NCBI GenBank assembly: GCA_023014485.1
Contig: JAJOZX010006142.1
Span: 89,501 to 153,500 of the forward strand
Length of the DNA: 64,000 bases
Direction: 5' to 3'
DNA from: Bathynomus jamesi
Lineage: Eukaryota; Arthropoda; Malacostraca; Isopoda; Cirolanidae
The translations under genes and the position numbers were made by a program. Shown here one piece after another: positions 46,190 through 57,469 of the stretch. Positions within the stretch are counted from its first letter, which is position 1, and each line of letters opens with the position of its first letter. Under the pieces are notes generated by a model. The model had not been told where the DNA came from, did not search any database, and saw nothing but the letters and a program-made list of their open reading frames with translations.

Positions 46190-46190
<1 letters not shown>
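45466..46190. mobile_element. Head-to-head pair of Tc1 5' halves
   Basis: Left half (plus strand) starts with a Tc1-like end GGATTGGACAAAACAATGGA and encodes MIVRARLVGVSVLKVA and a TVPNVINAW segment, the first helix-turn-helix. Right half (45950-46135, minus strand) encodes a diverged copy of the same region. No catalytic domain on either side. The two copies differ at many sites. Confidence 0.65.

Positions 46191-46196
<6 letters not shown>

Positions 46197-46243
<47 letters not shown>
46197..46243. repeat. (TA)n microsatellite
   Basis: About 23 TA repeats. Confidence 0.97.
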
Positions 46244-46246
<3 letters not shown>

Positions 46247-47437
46247 GAATGAATATGATATACACGCCGTAGGTTGTGGTAATTTCTGAACACCTGATTT
46301 TATATATTGTGGTAGAGCGTTGCTGACGTCGTGAAATTAGGGAATTTTAAATCATCAACAAGGTTGGTAGAACTGTCGGTTCAGGCGCGGACGTTTTTGG
46401 ATCTTAAAATTGCGATTATTATGTGTAGCGGAATCAAAGCTAGCAGTTGGTCTCTGATTTGAAAATTCTACATTATTATTAATTGAAGGGTTGTCGATGT
46501 ATTAATGGTGAGCATTTGTTCTTTATAGTGTTCCTTTCAATAAAAGTGATTATAATTTTATATATATTAAAGATTAATTTTGTGTAACATAAACATTTAA
46601 CTTGTAGGTTGCTCAAGTTTCACGTGTAAGAGGTTGAAGTGATTCGACAATTAGTAAAGGTAGAGTTTAAGTACTGTTTATTTGTGAATAGAAATGGCTT
46701 CCTATGAATCAATTATAATAATAATAAAATCATAATATTGGTTAACAGAATATAAAATTGTAATTATATCGTAGGTTAATTGGGATTGGTGAATCGAGCT
46801 AATTCACTGAGAAGCATAAGTCATTTGTTGCCTGGGAAGGTATTTTGTGTGTATACATTTCTTCTGTTATAGTATATATTGCCCAATAATGTAATTTAAT
46901 GGAATGGTACTGGAAGATATAGAACTGTTAACTATAACAGTAAATTGCGATTTATAGGTAATCGAGTTGGGAGTTACGGACTTGAGGCCCAGTTCCAACA
47001 AGAAGGATCGGACTGCTGCAATTACCATATTCAGGCTTTATACATTTAGCCTGCCACGTATCCTGTCATGAATCTATTTGTCTGAGCTAAGTCTATTCCC
47101 CGTTCTTCCCCAGTGCTCTGCTTAGTGAATGTGTAATTATTGGTGCCATTAGCGTGAAGTGTTTATTATTATTATATTCAGGATTAATTATTAATTGAAT
47201 ATATTTATCTCTAATTAAGCGTTATTTTCCTTTCAATTAAGGTGTTACAGTAACTTTCCTTACTTAATAGACGTACGATCGGTCATAGGTAGCTAGTATA
47301 TTGGTTACAGGGGAGGTTTGGAAACGGAAGTGCTGAGGCTACAGTTTGAGTACACTCTCACCCTTAGGAAGATTCTAGCAGAGAATCCGCGAGTCTTTGT
47401 GAGTTAACGGCAATAACGCTACCGGCCAACAGGTAAA

Positions 47438-47448
<11 letters not shown>
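46244..47448. other. Unassigned segment bounded by (TA)n
   Basis: No ORF of note. It has a TGGTTACAGGGGAGGTTTGG region at 47303-47322 and could be an old LTR or leader of a retroelement, but I saw no diagnostic ends. A further 47475-47790 stretch is also featureless. Confidence 0.3.
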
Positions 47449-47473
<25 letters not shown>

Positions 47474-47820
47474 TCGAGAATTCAGGCGCTCCAAATAAAC
47501 GGTAATTAAATTCACCGGAATGACATCTTTATCGGGCAGTTAAAAGCTGTGCTCCGATTTATTTCGAACTTGAAGCGACAATATTTGCATATCGATCCAA
47601 AGAAGAATTTGGGGACGGGAATCTCGGAACCAAATTAAAAAGAACAAATATTAACGGTCTCCAATTAGAAATTGAAAACCCGCCTATTATTATTTTAATG
47701 AAGACTCTATTCTACACATTTTGAACAGTGCCGCAAAAAAGTCTCATAAACTTCATTCTAGTTTTAATTAATTTAAATGTATATTTAAAAGATATATATA
47801 TATATATATATAATTATATA

Positions 47821-48220
47821 ATGTAAAGAACGACGCTTTTGTAGAAGAGTGTTCCGCACAAGATGAAGAGGGAGAACGAGCAAATGAAAAATGAGGTACC
47901 TCCCAGGAATCGAACCCGGGATCATCCAATTGCCGGTCGGATATGTTAACCACTACACCAAGGACCCCGATTAGTCAGTACTCGTAATTCTCCTACATAC
48001 GAGCGGAATTAAATGCCCTGAGGGGGCACCTTCGCATGCCATATGTAGGAGAATTACGAGTACTAACTAATCGGGGTCCTTGGTGTAGTGGTTAACATAT
48101 CCGACCGTCAATTGGATGATCCCGGGTTCGATTCCTGGGAGGTACCTCATTTTTCATTTGCTCGTTCTCCCTCCTCATCTTGTGCGGAACACTCTTCTAC
48201 AAAAGCGTCGTTCTTTACAT
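47821..48220. repeat. tRNA-SINE palindrome, copy 1
   Basis: Arms 47821-47999 and 48043-48220 are inverted near-identical copies of a tRNA-derived SINE. Each arm holds A-box TGGTGTAGTGG and B-box GGTTCGATTCC (plus strand 48073-48145). They are separated by a 43-bp unique centre. The long mirrored ORFs at 47768-47953 and 48088-48282 are SINE shadows. Flanked by (TA)n. Confidence 0.88.
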
Positions 48221-48287
48221 TAATTATATTGTGTGTGGTTTGCAGTATATATATATATATATATATAGTACATCGTCTATAGTGTAC

Positions 48288-48831
48288 AGTAGTTCCCAAA
48301 TGTTTCCAGGCGGAGGACCCCTTGATATATCGGAAGAAATTCTGCAGACGCTTTATTTTCTTATCCCAAAATCGTGTTGTTGGAAAGTTATACCAAAAAA
48401 AATGAACATTGTCTGTAGCAGCGGTCGGTAACTGGCCGCCCGTGAACGACCGTTGTCTGGCCCGCCAGCTTGACTCACCTAAGCTCGTAAAATGTATTTC
48501 TTATTTAGAAAAATGGCTTCTCAGGATTAAAACTGAGATAACTTCACGCTAAAATTTTACTCAGTTAAATTTGAGAAAAATCATTCGATAGTTGGATGTC
48601 AAAGCATAATGAAACGCGTTTAATATTTCAGAAGAGTGTTTGAGTGTATACACACCAGAAAAGTATTGCGCTGTTATTAGGGTCAATATCTACTAAAGTA
48701 CATTTTGTATTAAATATATTACCATGGGCTTGGCCCGCCGCTACTCGCCCCGCCCACGATACAACCAGTGTTATCAAGGTTACAGAGGAAGTTAAACAAA
48801 ATTTATGTACTTTAAATCAATTTATCGTTTC

Positions 48832-48872
<41 letters not shown>

Positions 48873-49087
48873 ATATAAATACAAAGTGTTACAAAAATGA
48901 GATCACCGGTAAAAATGGAAAATTTACTGGGCGAGACAAAATTAATCGGCTCTCTCCACTTCTCATTGTTAGCAAACTGAAGACTGGCAACTCTGACCGG
49001 TTTCTATTTCTGCGGCTTTAAGTGGACCCCTATACAGCTTATGGCAGACCCCCAGGAGTCCGAAGACATTACTTTGAACCACTGGTC
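48288..49087. mobile_element. hAT-type MITE, probably with a second hAT MITE inside
   Basis: Outer ends: CAGTAGTTCCCAAATG with GACCCCTT following, and inward from the right CAGTGGTTCAAAG with GGGGGTCTG. GTCTATAG and GTCTATAC lie near the two ends as a possible target duplication. Inside, CAGCGGTCGGTAACTGGCCG at 48419 starts a second hAT-like TIR. A (TA)n lies at 48834-48868. No transposase motif seen. Confidence 0.55.
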
Positions 49088-49304
49088 TATACAACACTCG
49101 TTCAGCGCTATTAAATATTGGCAAACATTTTCAGTTTTAACGGTACAGCTTTTGACGATTCAAATCTATATTATCGAAGTATTGGTTTTCGCGACTCAAA
49201 AACCAATCTGTTTTTTCACGCTTTTGGATGCGAAGTAACTCCGAAATAACCTCTGCGTAATTAAAACTATTAAATAAATTAAATAAATAAACAATGGTAT
49301 TAAT

Positions 49305-49585
49305 ATAAAAAAGAAGGTACAGGAGGCCAGGCTGAGGTGGTATGGACACGTCAGGAGAAGAGGAGTAGTAGTATGTGGGGCGCAGAGTGCTGGAGATGGA
49401 GTTGCCGGGACGGAGAAGAGGAGGAAGACCGAAGACGAGATGGAGAGACTGTGTGGTGGTGGACATCAGGGAGAAGGACTTGGAGGAGGACGCGGTATAC
49501 GACAGAGAGAGTGGAGAAGACGAACCAAAAACAGCGACCCCATGTAAAGATGGGATAATAAGCTGCGGAAGAAGAAGATTAATAT
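49305..49585 (+). mobile_element. RTE-like LINE 3' end
   Basis: Encodes LRWYGHVRR, then in the next frame EMELPGRRRGGRPKTRWRDC, VVVDIREKDLEEDAVYD and RRTKNSDPM. This is the C-terminal tail typical of RTE-type reverse transcriptases (WYGHV, GRRRRGRPK.RW.D). Two or more frame changes; the rest of the element is absent. Confidence 0.75.
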
Positions 49586-50121
49586 AAAAAATGAAAGACA
49601 ACACTAATTCATGGTAACTATACTAACATTACAAAGCGTCCACGAGGCTTAACATCAAATCACAAAACATATTCTTTGCGGATGCAATTCATATTTTGAC
49701 AGGAATCTCTGTAGATATTATAAACCACGAAGCCAACGAGTAATTTTAATAAACACTTAAGAAATAAAGGCATAAAGTTGAGTTAAACTTCTCTTCTCTT
49801 TCTCATCGTCAGTAATTTGTGGTTGGTAAGTAATTCCACGAAAACCTCTTCTCTTTTAACAACGATTGAAATATGCTTTTAGACTTTGGAATTTCATTAT
49901 TTATGGTTTCAAAATGGAGACCCGATTACACGCGAGGAATAATTTATATTTAATTTTATATTCTATTTACCTTTTTGTTTTCTGTTCTTTAGCACCCATT
50001 TTATCTTATAGTTGTATTGTTCATAAAAAATAATTATAAACATTTCACTTCATAATTTATAAAAAAAAATTATAAGTTTTACCTCCACGAAATTAGTTTC
50101 ATGTCAATATATAGTGCGCTC

Positions 50122-50178
<57 letters not shown>

Positions 50179-51261
50179 ATATACTATTATTCTTAAGTAA
50201 TTCTTCTGTTTTATATCCGTTTTGAGCTTACATGTAAAGTTTCACTCCGTTTTGAATCTGCATATACTGTAACGTGTACAGTATATATATAACAATTATT
50301 ACCCCTATTATGGGTAAACTAGATTAATTAAGTTCAAATTACATAACCACAGTGTAAATTAGAAAATTAATATCTTTGAATGGCAAGATTCACTGAAAGA
50401 AAAAAACGAGTGACCTCTGATGATAAAATCAACAGAATAACGAGTACGAGTATGTTAAAATACAGACCTGTACACCAAAGGTTTTGCTATTGCGGATGCT
50501 TGTGGATTTAGTCCAGTTTGTGTAGAACAAGCCTGAGGTAGTACGAGTGTGACTGCGATTGATACGGGTAAATTTGTGCTGCCCTAGGGAGAAAACACAA
50601 ACTTGTGGGGCATCTTACTCCAAAAAAATCATGCACCTGGACTGATAATAACTAGAGCGGTCTGCTGTACAAACTAACGAAAATTGCGAAAACAAATATG
50701 TTCTTGAAGTGGGCAACAAGGAACAGTGTTGCTTTCAGTGGTGATGAACTACGTACGAAAGCCTCGTCGGTACACTCCTGTCTGCTTGGCAATGCTGCTG
50801 CGAGTTGCTCGTTCTCTGAAATGGGAGTATGGCGGAATGATGCATTGTGTGAAAAAATGTTTCTTTTCAACTTTTCATCCCTTTACTTACGCTATGAATA
50901 CATCGATTAAGATGGAGGGACTGCAAGGTGCGGGTGTGTTACTAAAACTTCGTTCGGCTGCTTCTTCCTTAATGTTGTGTATACTAAATTTTGTGCAGAT
51001 TACCGGAGCCATTCAGGCATATATAAATGGAGACAGGAATCCTCCTCCTCCTCCTCATATACACTATGAATATAAATATTGTAAACTTAAATTCCACTGC
51101 TACGATTTATTATTGATTCCCACAAAAGCAAAATAAAAGCAAGAAAAATGAGAAGTCAAGTTAAATTAATGAATTATTACTTTTTTCTGTAGTTAATCCT
51201 ATAGTGACGCACTGTAATTACAAGTAATTAAATAAAAAGTTATACTCGGTCAAATATTTGC
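49586..51261. other. Unassigned stretch with (TA)n at 50127-50183
   Basis: No gene found. ORFs at 50652-51136 overlap on both strands without a domain. 50768-50840 resembles 7526-7600. Confidence 0.45.
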
Positions 51262-51346
51262 TTAACTCTTAACCCCTACCTATTATAAAAATTACGCTAG
51301 CAATACCCGGGGTACTGGGGTACACCGGGTAGGGTTTAAGGGTTAA
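51262..51346. mobile_element. TTAA-flanked mini-MITE
   Basis: TTAACTCTTAACCCCTACC and, mirrored, GGTAGGGTTTAAGGGTTAA enclose 85 bp. Confidence 0.55.
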
Positions 51347-52076
51347 AAAGCGTTATTATGTGCGGTAATTCATAACATCTGCATCAATTTTTCAGCGACT
51401 GTAAATTAAAGTCCAAACTTAGACCGCCCATAAATGGGTAGCAGACGTGGAGTTCAGTGGATACAATTCAAGCCAAGTCAATAGAGATATTGGACAAAAA
51501 AAAAAAGTCACCTTTGGACATGGAACGAAAAAAATCGTCATTAGCAGGCGTTGACCTAACGCGCGTCGAATACTAATTGTGCTATGCAACATCTGAACCG
51601 TTTTGCTCCACACCAAAGATCGGCAGTGTGTATATAATAAGTGAAAAAAAGGTTTGAAATACAGCTCAAAATGTAAATTACGTTCTTTCAAATTAATTTT
51701 GAACAACTGTATGTACACTTATTTAAAAGCTATTACATAAATAAGATTTACGAAAGAACAACACCTAATTCTCATTTTAATAATAAGATTATATAGGTCG
51801 GTGTTCATAAACTTTTAAACTTTGCGATAAGTACAGTTATGCGTGCGTACATCTGTCTGAAAAAAGTGAAACACCGAAAGGAAAACAGTCTGCGGGTTTT
51901 TCAGTCGAACCTTATTTATGTTCAAGAAGCGTCTCTTTCTCGTTGTAGCACAAAAGTAATTGAAAGTCATACAAAAGGATTCTCTATAAAGCTAACTTAG
52001 TTGAAGAAAGGAGAAATACTTAAAGAAATTACAGTTAAAATGTAAAAATACTACCTATACAAAAATTACGCAATCT
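51347..52076. other. Unassigned stretch
   Basis: Nothing recognisable. The ORF at 51419-51718 has no domain. Confidence 0.45.
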
Positions 52077-52465
52077 TCTATACTATAATAAGAGAGCTGT
52101 CCGTCTGTCCGTCCGTCCGTCACACTTTCAGAAATTGTGCGAAAAAATTGTGAGAAAAAAATTGAGAAATTGTATTACGGGCGGCAATGTGAAGCTCAAG
52201 ATTTTCATGACCGTGTTCTTTTCTGTAGTTTAGCCTGTCTGTTTGTGAAATTTATCCCGGGCAGTAATGGGGGAAGGGTGGGGGATGGGTGGGGTAATGG
52301 GGGAGGGGGTTAGCCCCCAAGTTGCATGAATGGGGGTGAGGAGGTTTTGGGAGATACCAGATTCAGAAATGTTGACACAATGTGAAGCTCAAAATTTTCA
52401 CGGCTGCGTTCTTTTCTGTAGTTTAGCCTGTCTAACCGTCAGCGAAGCGACGGGAACTGTACTAG
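52077..52465 (+). mobile_element. Non-autonomous Helitron, copy 1
   Basis: Starts TCTATACTATAATAAGAGAG and ends with the hairpin CCGTCAGCGAAGCGACGG, then GAACTGTA and CTAG, followed by T. A 5' TC, a 3' hairpin about 10 bp from the end and a CTRR terminus are Helitron hallmarks. There are no TIRs and no target duplication; insertion lies between A and T. No Rep/helicase encoded. (CCGT)n-like repeats lie near the 5' end. Confidence 0.75.
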
Positions 52466-52718
52466 TATATATATATATATAATAAGCAAACAACCATATA
52501 TATATAAAGGCCTATAACATTATTTACTAAAGATCTACCTCAGTCTTAATAAACCAGGTCATGATTGTCTGCATGCAATTTACCTAGAATTTAAATCAAA
52601 CGAAAAATGTACTGTAATAATATAAAACGCTAAAATGTTTTACGTTACTTCCCGTGACAATAGGCCTCCCGAAATGTTATTATTTTGGTATTTGAAATAA
52701 ACTGGAATTTTATACATA

Positions 52719-53242
52719 CTAGTACAGTTCCCGCCGCTTCGCTGACGGTTAGACAGGCTAAACTACAAAAAGAACCCAGCCGTGAAAATTTTGAGCTTCA
52801 CATTGTGTCAACATTTCTGAATCTGGTATCTCCCAAAACCTCCTCACCCCCATTCATACAACTTGGGGCTAACCCCCTCCCCCATTACCACACCCATCCC
52901 CCATTACCCCCACCCCCACCCTCACTTCGCTGACGGTTAGACAGGCTAAACTACAAAAAAAGAACCCAGCCGTGGAAATTTTGAGCTTCACATTGTGTCA
53001 ACATTTCTGAATCTGGTATCTCCCAAAACCTCCTCACCCCCATTCATACAATTTGGGGGCTAACCCCCTCCCCCATTACCCCCACCCCCACCCTTCCCCC
53101 ATTGCTAAACTACAGAAAAGAACAGTCAGGAAAATCTTGAGCTTCACATTGCCGCCCGTAATACAATTTCTGAATTTTTTTCTCTCAACTTCTGAAAGTG
53201 TGACGGACAGACAGACGGACAGCTCTCTTATTATAGTATAGA
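52719..53242 (-). mobile_element. Non-autonomous Helitron, copy 2, with internal tandem duplication
   Basis: Same family in reverse: CTAG end at 52719, hairpin complement CCGCCGCTTCGCTGACGG, and the 5' TC at 53241-53242. Two tandem copies of a segment of roughly 190-200 bp (about 52732-52925 and 52926-53115), each with GACGGTTAGACAGGCTAAAC and CCCCCATTCATACAA, make it longer than copy 1. Confidence 0.75.
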
Positions 53243-53297
53243 AGATTGAAGTTATGGATTATAGCCCATTCGTGGAAGCGATTTATTAAACGTGCAC

Positions 53298-53393
53298 TTA
53301 ACCCTAAAAGGACGACCGCTATATATTGGTAACCTTTCAAATACACGCATTCATAACTTAACCCTACAAACAATTCTGGCGTTAAAGGGTTAA
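53298..53393. mobile_element. TTAA-flanked mini-MITE
   Basis: TTAACCCTAAAAGGACGACC at the left and GGCGTTAAAGGGTTAA at the right. The arms match imperfectly, about 96 bp including both TTAA. Confidence 0.5.
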
Positions 53394-54106
53394 ATACTGT
53401 ACATTAGAATATGTTACAGCCCAAGACTTCTGCAAACTGGTTATATGGAGAAGTCAGAAGTCGAGATTTCTTTGTTACACGTAAAACATATCGAGAAAAA
53501 ATAGACCGATTTCAATAACATTGTGAACACCTCAGGAATTAAATCAACGACGTACTTAATTATTAACCAAATACTGGTGCTATGGAAACAAGAACCAGTA
53601 ATGATAGTTATTAACAATATCATTTTATTCCTAGCTGTTTAGCTGGAAGGTATCAAAACATCAATTGTCAGATTTCAAATCTTGGTAAGATTTAGAATGT
53701 TGCCAACAGGAAAGACGGAGTTACTCGTAAAATAAATTAAACCGATCCTACTTTAGTTTCAGAAACTCCAAAAAGGTTTACATTTGATTACAGACGAGAG
53801 AAGGTTCAGAAGAATTATGAACATAATAACATTCATATTCATCTTTTAAGTATCCCGGAATGGTTTTAATCGCTTATTATACGACCACTGATCCCTTAAT
53901 GACTTTGAGTGATGTATAGGTGGTCCTATTATTAACGTCATAATGGATACAAAAACAAAGTTACATTTAAAAGGGAAGGGAAGATATATCCGAATGTGAT
54001 GGATGAAAGAGGATGGTAATCAACTCTCAATGAAATTAGATTAAACCCTAAAAGAAAAAGAAATATTTTGGACTTCCTGTAGGCTCAATTCTATGATAAT
54101 TTTTCT
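53394..54106. other. Unassigned stretch
   Basis: Nothing recognisable. Confidence 0.45.
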
Positions 54107-56463
54107 CTATATATATATATATAGCATATATATGGCAGCATTAGAAGACAATACACATATTGTGGAAAGAAGTAAATTCGGGGCCTTTAACTTAAACTCG
54201 AAGACTATAAATTGGGAAGCAATCAGATCGCACATGGCCCAAATAGAATGGAGAACAATTTTCGAGAATAAAACAACGGAAGAAATGCTAACAACTTTGG
54301 AGGAAAAAACGCTGAGAATTTTAGAAAAATATGCTCCGAAATCACAGCCAAAAGGAAAGAGGAGCTGGCTAGAAAGGCAAAAGAGAAGACTATTCCGCAA
54401 AAGAAAGAGAGTGGAGGCGAAGTTAGGAAACTGCGGAGATAATGGCAGGAAAATAATAAAAGAAAAACTGGAGGGTATCGATAGGGAAATACAAGCCCTG
54501 ATTAAGGACCATACAGAGAGGGAAGAGGAAAAGGCGGTAGAAGCAATAAAGGAAAATCCAAAATACTTCTATAGCTATGCAAAAAGGAAAACAAAAACGC
54601 GCGCCGCTATTGGGCCCTTAAGGACGGAAAATAATGAACTAACCGACGATCCAAAAGAAATATCTGATACATTGAGAGCTCAATATGAATCAGTTTTCAG
54701 TACCCCAAAAAGTGACAAAGCGATACCTGACATAACTGCATTCTTTGAAGAGGAATTGCAAGGAGAGTATATAACAGACTTTGAGTTTACACCAGAAGAT
54801 GTAGCGAGAGCTATAGAACAAATGAAACTACATTCAGCTGCAGGTCCGGACAATTGGAACGCATTATTGATTAAAAACTGTAAAAATGAAATAGCTACAC
54901 CTTTATACTGGATATGGAGAAGATCCCTAGACACTGGGGAAATACCGAGCATCTTGAAAAGAGCAAACATTGTCCCTATATATAAAGGAGGGGACAGATC
55001 TCAAGCAAAGAACTATAGACCAGTGTCATTGACGTCCCACCTCACCAAAGTATTTGAAAGAATAGTTAGACAGAAAATTTATGATTTCCTGGAGACACGG
55101 GAAAGATTCAACGAAAATCAGCATGGATTCCGATCAGGTAGATCATGCCTATCACAACTAATAGAGCACTACAACAATATCCTAGATGCATTGGAAGGCA
55201 ATGACAACTACGATGTTATATACACAGATTTTGCTAAAGCTTTCGATAAATGTGACCATGGTATAATAGGACATAAAATTAAAGACATGGGAATAACAGG
55301 CAAAGTGGGAAAATGGATCTACAACTTCCTTAGTGATCGTCTGCAGGTCGTCAAAATTCAAGGTATATCATCATCAGAATCGGAAGTACGCAGCTCAGTA
55401 CCACAAGGGACAGTACTGGCCCCACTCCTGTTCATTATCATGCTAACAGACATAGACAGCGGAGTAAACAGCAATAGTATACTAACATCCTTTGCAGACG
55501 ATACAAAGATCAGCAGAAAAATCAGCGATGTACATGACGTGGAGGCCTTGCAGAGGGACACGAACAAAATATACAAATGGTCAGAAAACAACAACATGTC
55601 ATTCAACGCCGAGAAATTTCAGCTCTTGAGATATGGTAGAAAAGAAGAACTTAAACAGACTGCATATTATGCTCCAGATAGACAGGAAATTCAGAGAAGC
55701 ATGAAAGCGATTGATCTCGGGATAATAATGACAGATGATGCGAAATTCGAAACACAAAATCAGATAGCGATAAATAAAGCAAAGAGAGTCGCCGGACAGG
55801 TTCTAAGAACGTTCAAGAGAAGGGACAGGACAGTAATGATTCCCCTGCTAAAAACACTGATTATACCAAAACTTGAATACTGCTCAGTTTTGACGTCCCA
55901 TATAAAAAGGAAGAAACTAATAAACTAGAAGAAACGCAAAGGCATTTCACAGCCAAGATTGATGGCTGCAAAGAACTCAACTACTGGGAAAGACTACGTA
56001 AACTAAATCTGTACTCACTGGAAAGAAGAAGAGAGAGGTACATCATAATCTACATATGGAAAATGATCGAAAAACTGGTACCAAACCTAAAACTAAACCC
56101 AATTACCATTCAAACAACACTGGAAAATAGGAAAGGCAGAATGTGTAGTGTTCCCAAATTAAAAGCACGACAAGGGACCTCCTCAACCCTGAAGGAAAAT
56201 AGCTTGGTTGTCAGGGGGCCAAGACTTTTCAACCAGCTTCCTAAGGACCTCAGAAACGTAACGGGGGTCAAAGTTGAAGTCTTCAAGAAAAGACTGGCTG
56301 CCTGGCTCAGGACAGTACCAGATGAGCCGGGCGTGCCTGGCTATGTACGGTGGAGAGCGCAAGAAAGTAACTCGCTCCTCCACCAGGCCAGACCTAGAGG
56401 CGGGGCCACCAGCTTGACCTCCGTGTGAAGAGAGACCAACACACGAAACAACATAAGGTAAGG
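54107..56463 (+). mobile_element. LINE family A, copy 3, longest
   Basis: A 2.36 kb CR1/Jockey-group non-LTR element between (TA)n tracts (54107-54121 and 56465-56482). Begins after the endonuclease domain, so 5'-truncated. The 3' end reads CACGAAACAACATAAGGTAA then (TA)n, comparable to copies 1 and 2. Confidence 0.88.
54132..56428 (+). CDS. LINE A reverse transcriptase, one frameshift
   Basis: Target-primed reverse transcriptase of the element. Open from 54132 for about 598 codons. Lys/Arg-rich linker (WLERQKRRLFRKRKRVEAKL), RT N-terminus (ANIVPIYKGGDRSQAKNYRP, VSLTSHLTKVFERIVRQKI), NQHGFRSGRSCLSQLIEHY, catalytic-A YTDFAKAFDKCDHG (residue about 363), SVPQGTVLAPLLFIIMLTD (about 422) and catalytic FADDTKISRK (about 454). 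The thumb ends with KTLIIPKLEYCSVLTSHIKR. A stop at 55926 follows a shift. One extra A in the AA of GGAAG near 55908 would restore the frame into ETNKLEETQRHFTAKIDG and the conserved C-terminus PGVPGYVRWRAQESNSLLHQ, stop at 56428. The leading codons before Met 54132 are microsatellite. Confidence 0.88.
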
Positions 56464-56490
56464 TGTATATATATATATATACAGTATATA

Positions 56491-56756
56491 CAAACATAGA
56501 CACATCAGCACATACCTATATACGTGTCTGAAAATCTGTTTCCCATCTTTCATGGGGTGAGGGCAACATCCGAGCTTCAGACCAAAGATACGCAACTCAT
56601 TTTCATACAAACAGGAACATCACCAAGAATAATGTACCAAGATACCGTTCATCATCGTAAATCTAGTGATACATCGGTAAGACCAGTCTCCACCTACAGA
56701 CACCCGACAAACCGCTTCCACAACTCCGTTTCTTAACTTTTGTGCCAGTTATATGA
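56491..56756. other. Unassigned short stretch
   Basis: No supported feature. Confidence 0.4.
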
Positions 56757-56764
56757 ACTCTACG

Positions 56765-57461
56765 CAGTGGCGGATTATCACTAAGGCTATTAAGGCTGAA
56801 GCCTCAGGCTCCCATGCTTGAGGGGCCCCCCAATCAACTGAGTTTCGATGATATAATTCGAGATTTCGCAAACTTCTTTGATTAAATATGACAGAGTACA
56901 CAAACCGACAAATTCCCTGTTTTATTTTATGTTTTATAGGCCCTAAAGTAAAGTTTGTTTAATGCTGTTTGGTTTTGTCAAACGGCAAAATACACTGTGT
57001 TAAGGTTCTTTTAAGTTTGTTTCTCAATTAGCCTGAGCACCGTACATATAATTCGTGTAAATGTACTATGTACTGTACATGTACAGTAAACCCTCATTAT
57101 TCGCGGTAGATGCGTTCCACTCGCGCCGCGAATAAGGGAAATTTGCGAATACGCCAATAAATTACGCCATACTCCATTGATTTTGTGCCTAATGTACAGG
57201 AAGGTGGTTCATATCCTTGCCTTTTAGTGCTCGCGGGCGGGCTGCCTTATGAATTAAGCCAGGCTTCACCATGTGACCTGCAGCATTGGCACAAAAAAGA
57301 AGTTACACGATCTTTGCGGCTTTGAATCCCGATGCATGACGCTCCTCCTGACTAATGTAAGTGCGTGATGGCAATTTCTTCCAAAAAGGGGTCTCATCGG
57401 CGTTAAAGACCTGTTCAGGCTTATACCCCTGAAATCTTGACATTGTCTTAATCCGCCTCTG
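56765..57461. mobile_element. hAT MITE with perfect 8-bp target duplication, containing Tigger sequence
   Basis: Ends CAGTGGCGGATTA and, inward from the right, CAGAGGCGGATTA. ACTCTACG flanks both sides exactly (56757-56764 and 57462-57469). The interior from about 57080 is pogo/Tigger-derived. Confidence 0.85.
57082..57425 (-). pseudogene. Tigger (pogo) fragment
   Basis: A pogo-like end CAGTAAACCCTCATTATTCG lies at 57082. Minus-strand coding pieces at 57222-57425 read KPEQVFNADETPF, KKLPSRTYISQEE-like and FKAAK with NAAGHMVKPGLIHK. NADET carries the first catalytic aspartate of Tigger transposases. The remainder is missing and frames change. Confidence 0.65.
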
Positions 57462-57469
57462 ACTCTACG

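Noticed and set aside
47768..48282. Long similar ORFs on both strands (DRQLDDPGFDSWEVPHFSF type) at 47768 and 48088, and again near 60557 and 60929
   Set aside because: They are translations of tRNA-SINE arms; the same peptide appears on both strands because the repeat is palindromic.
52685..52933. Proline-rich ORF in the Helitron region
   Set aside because: It is the C-rich strand of the non-autonomous Helitron and crosses its boundary.
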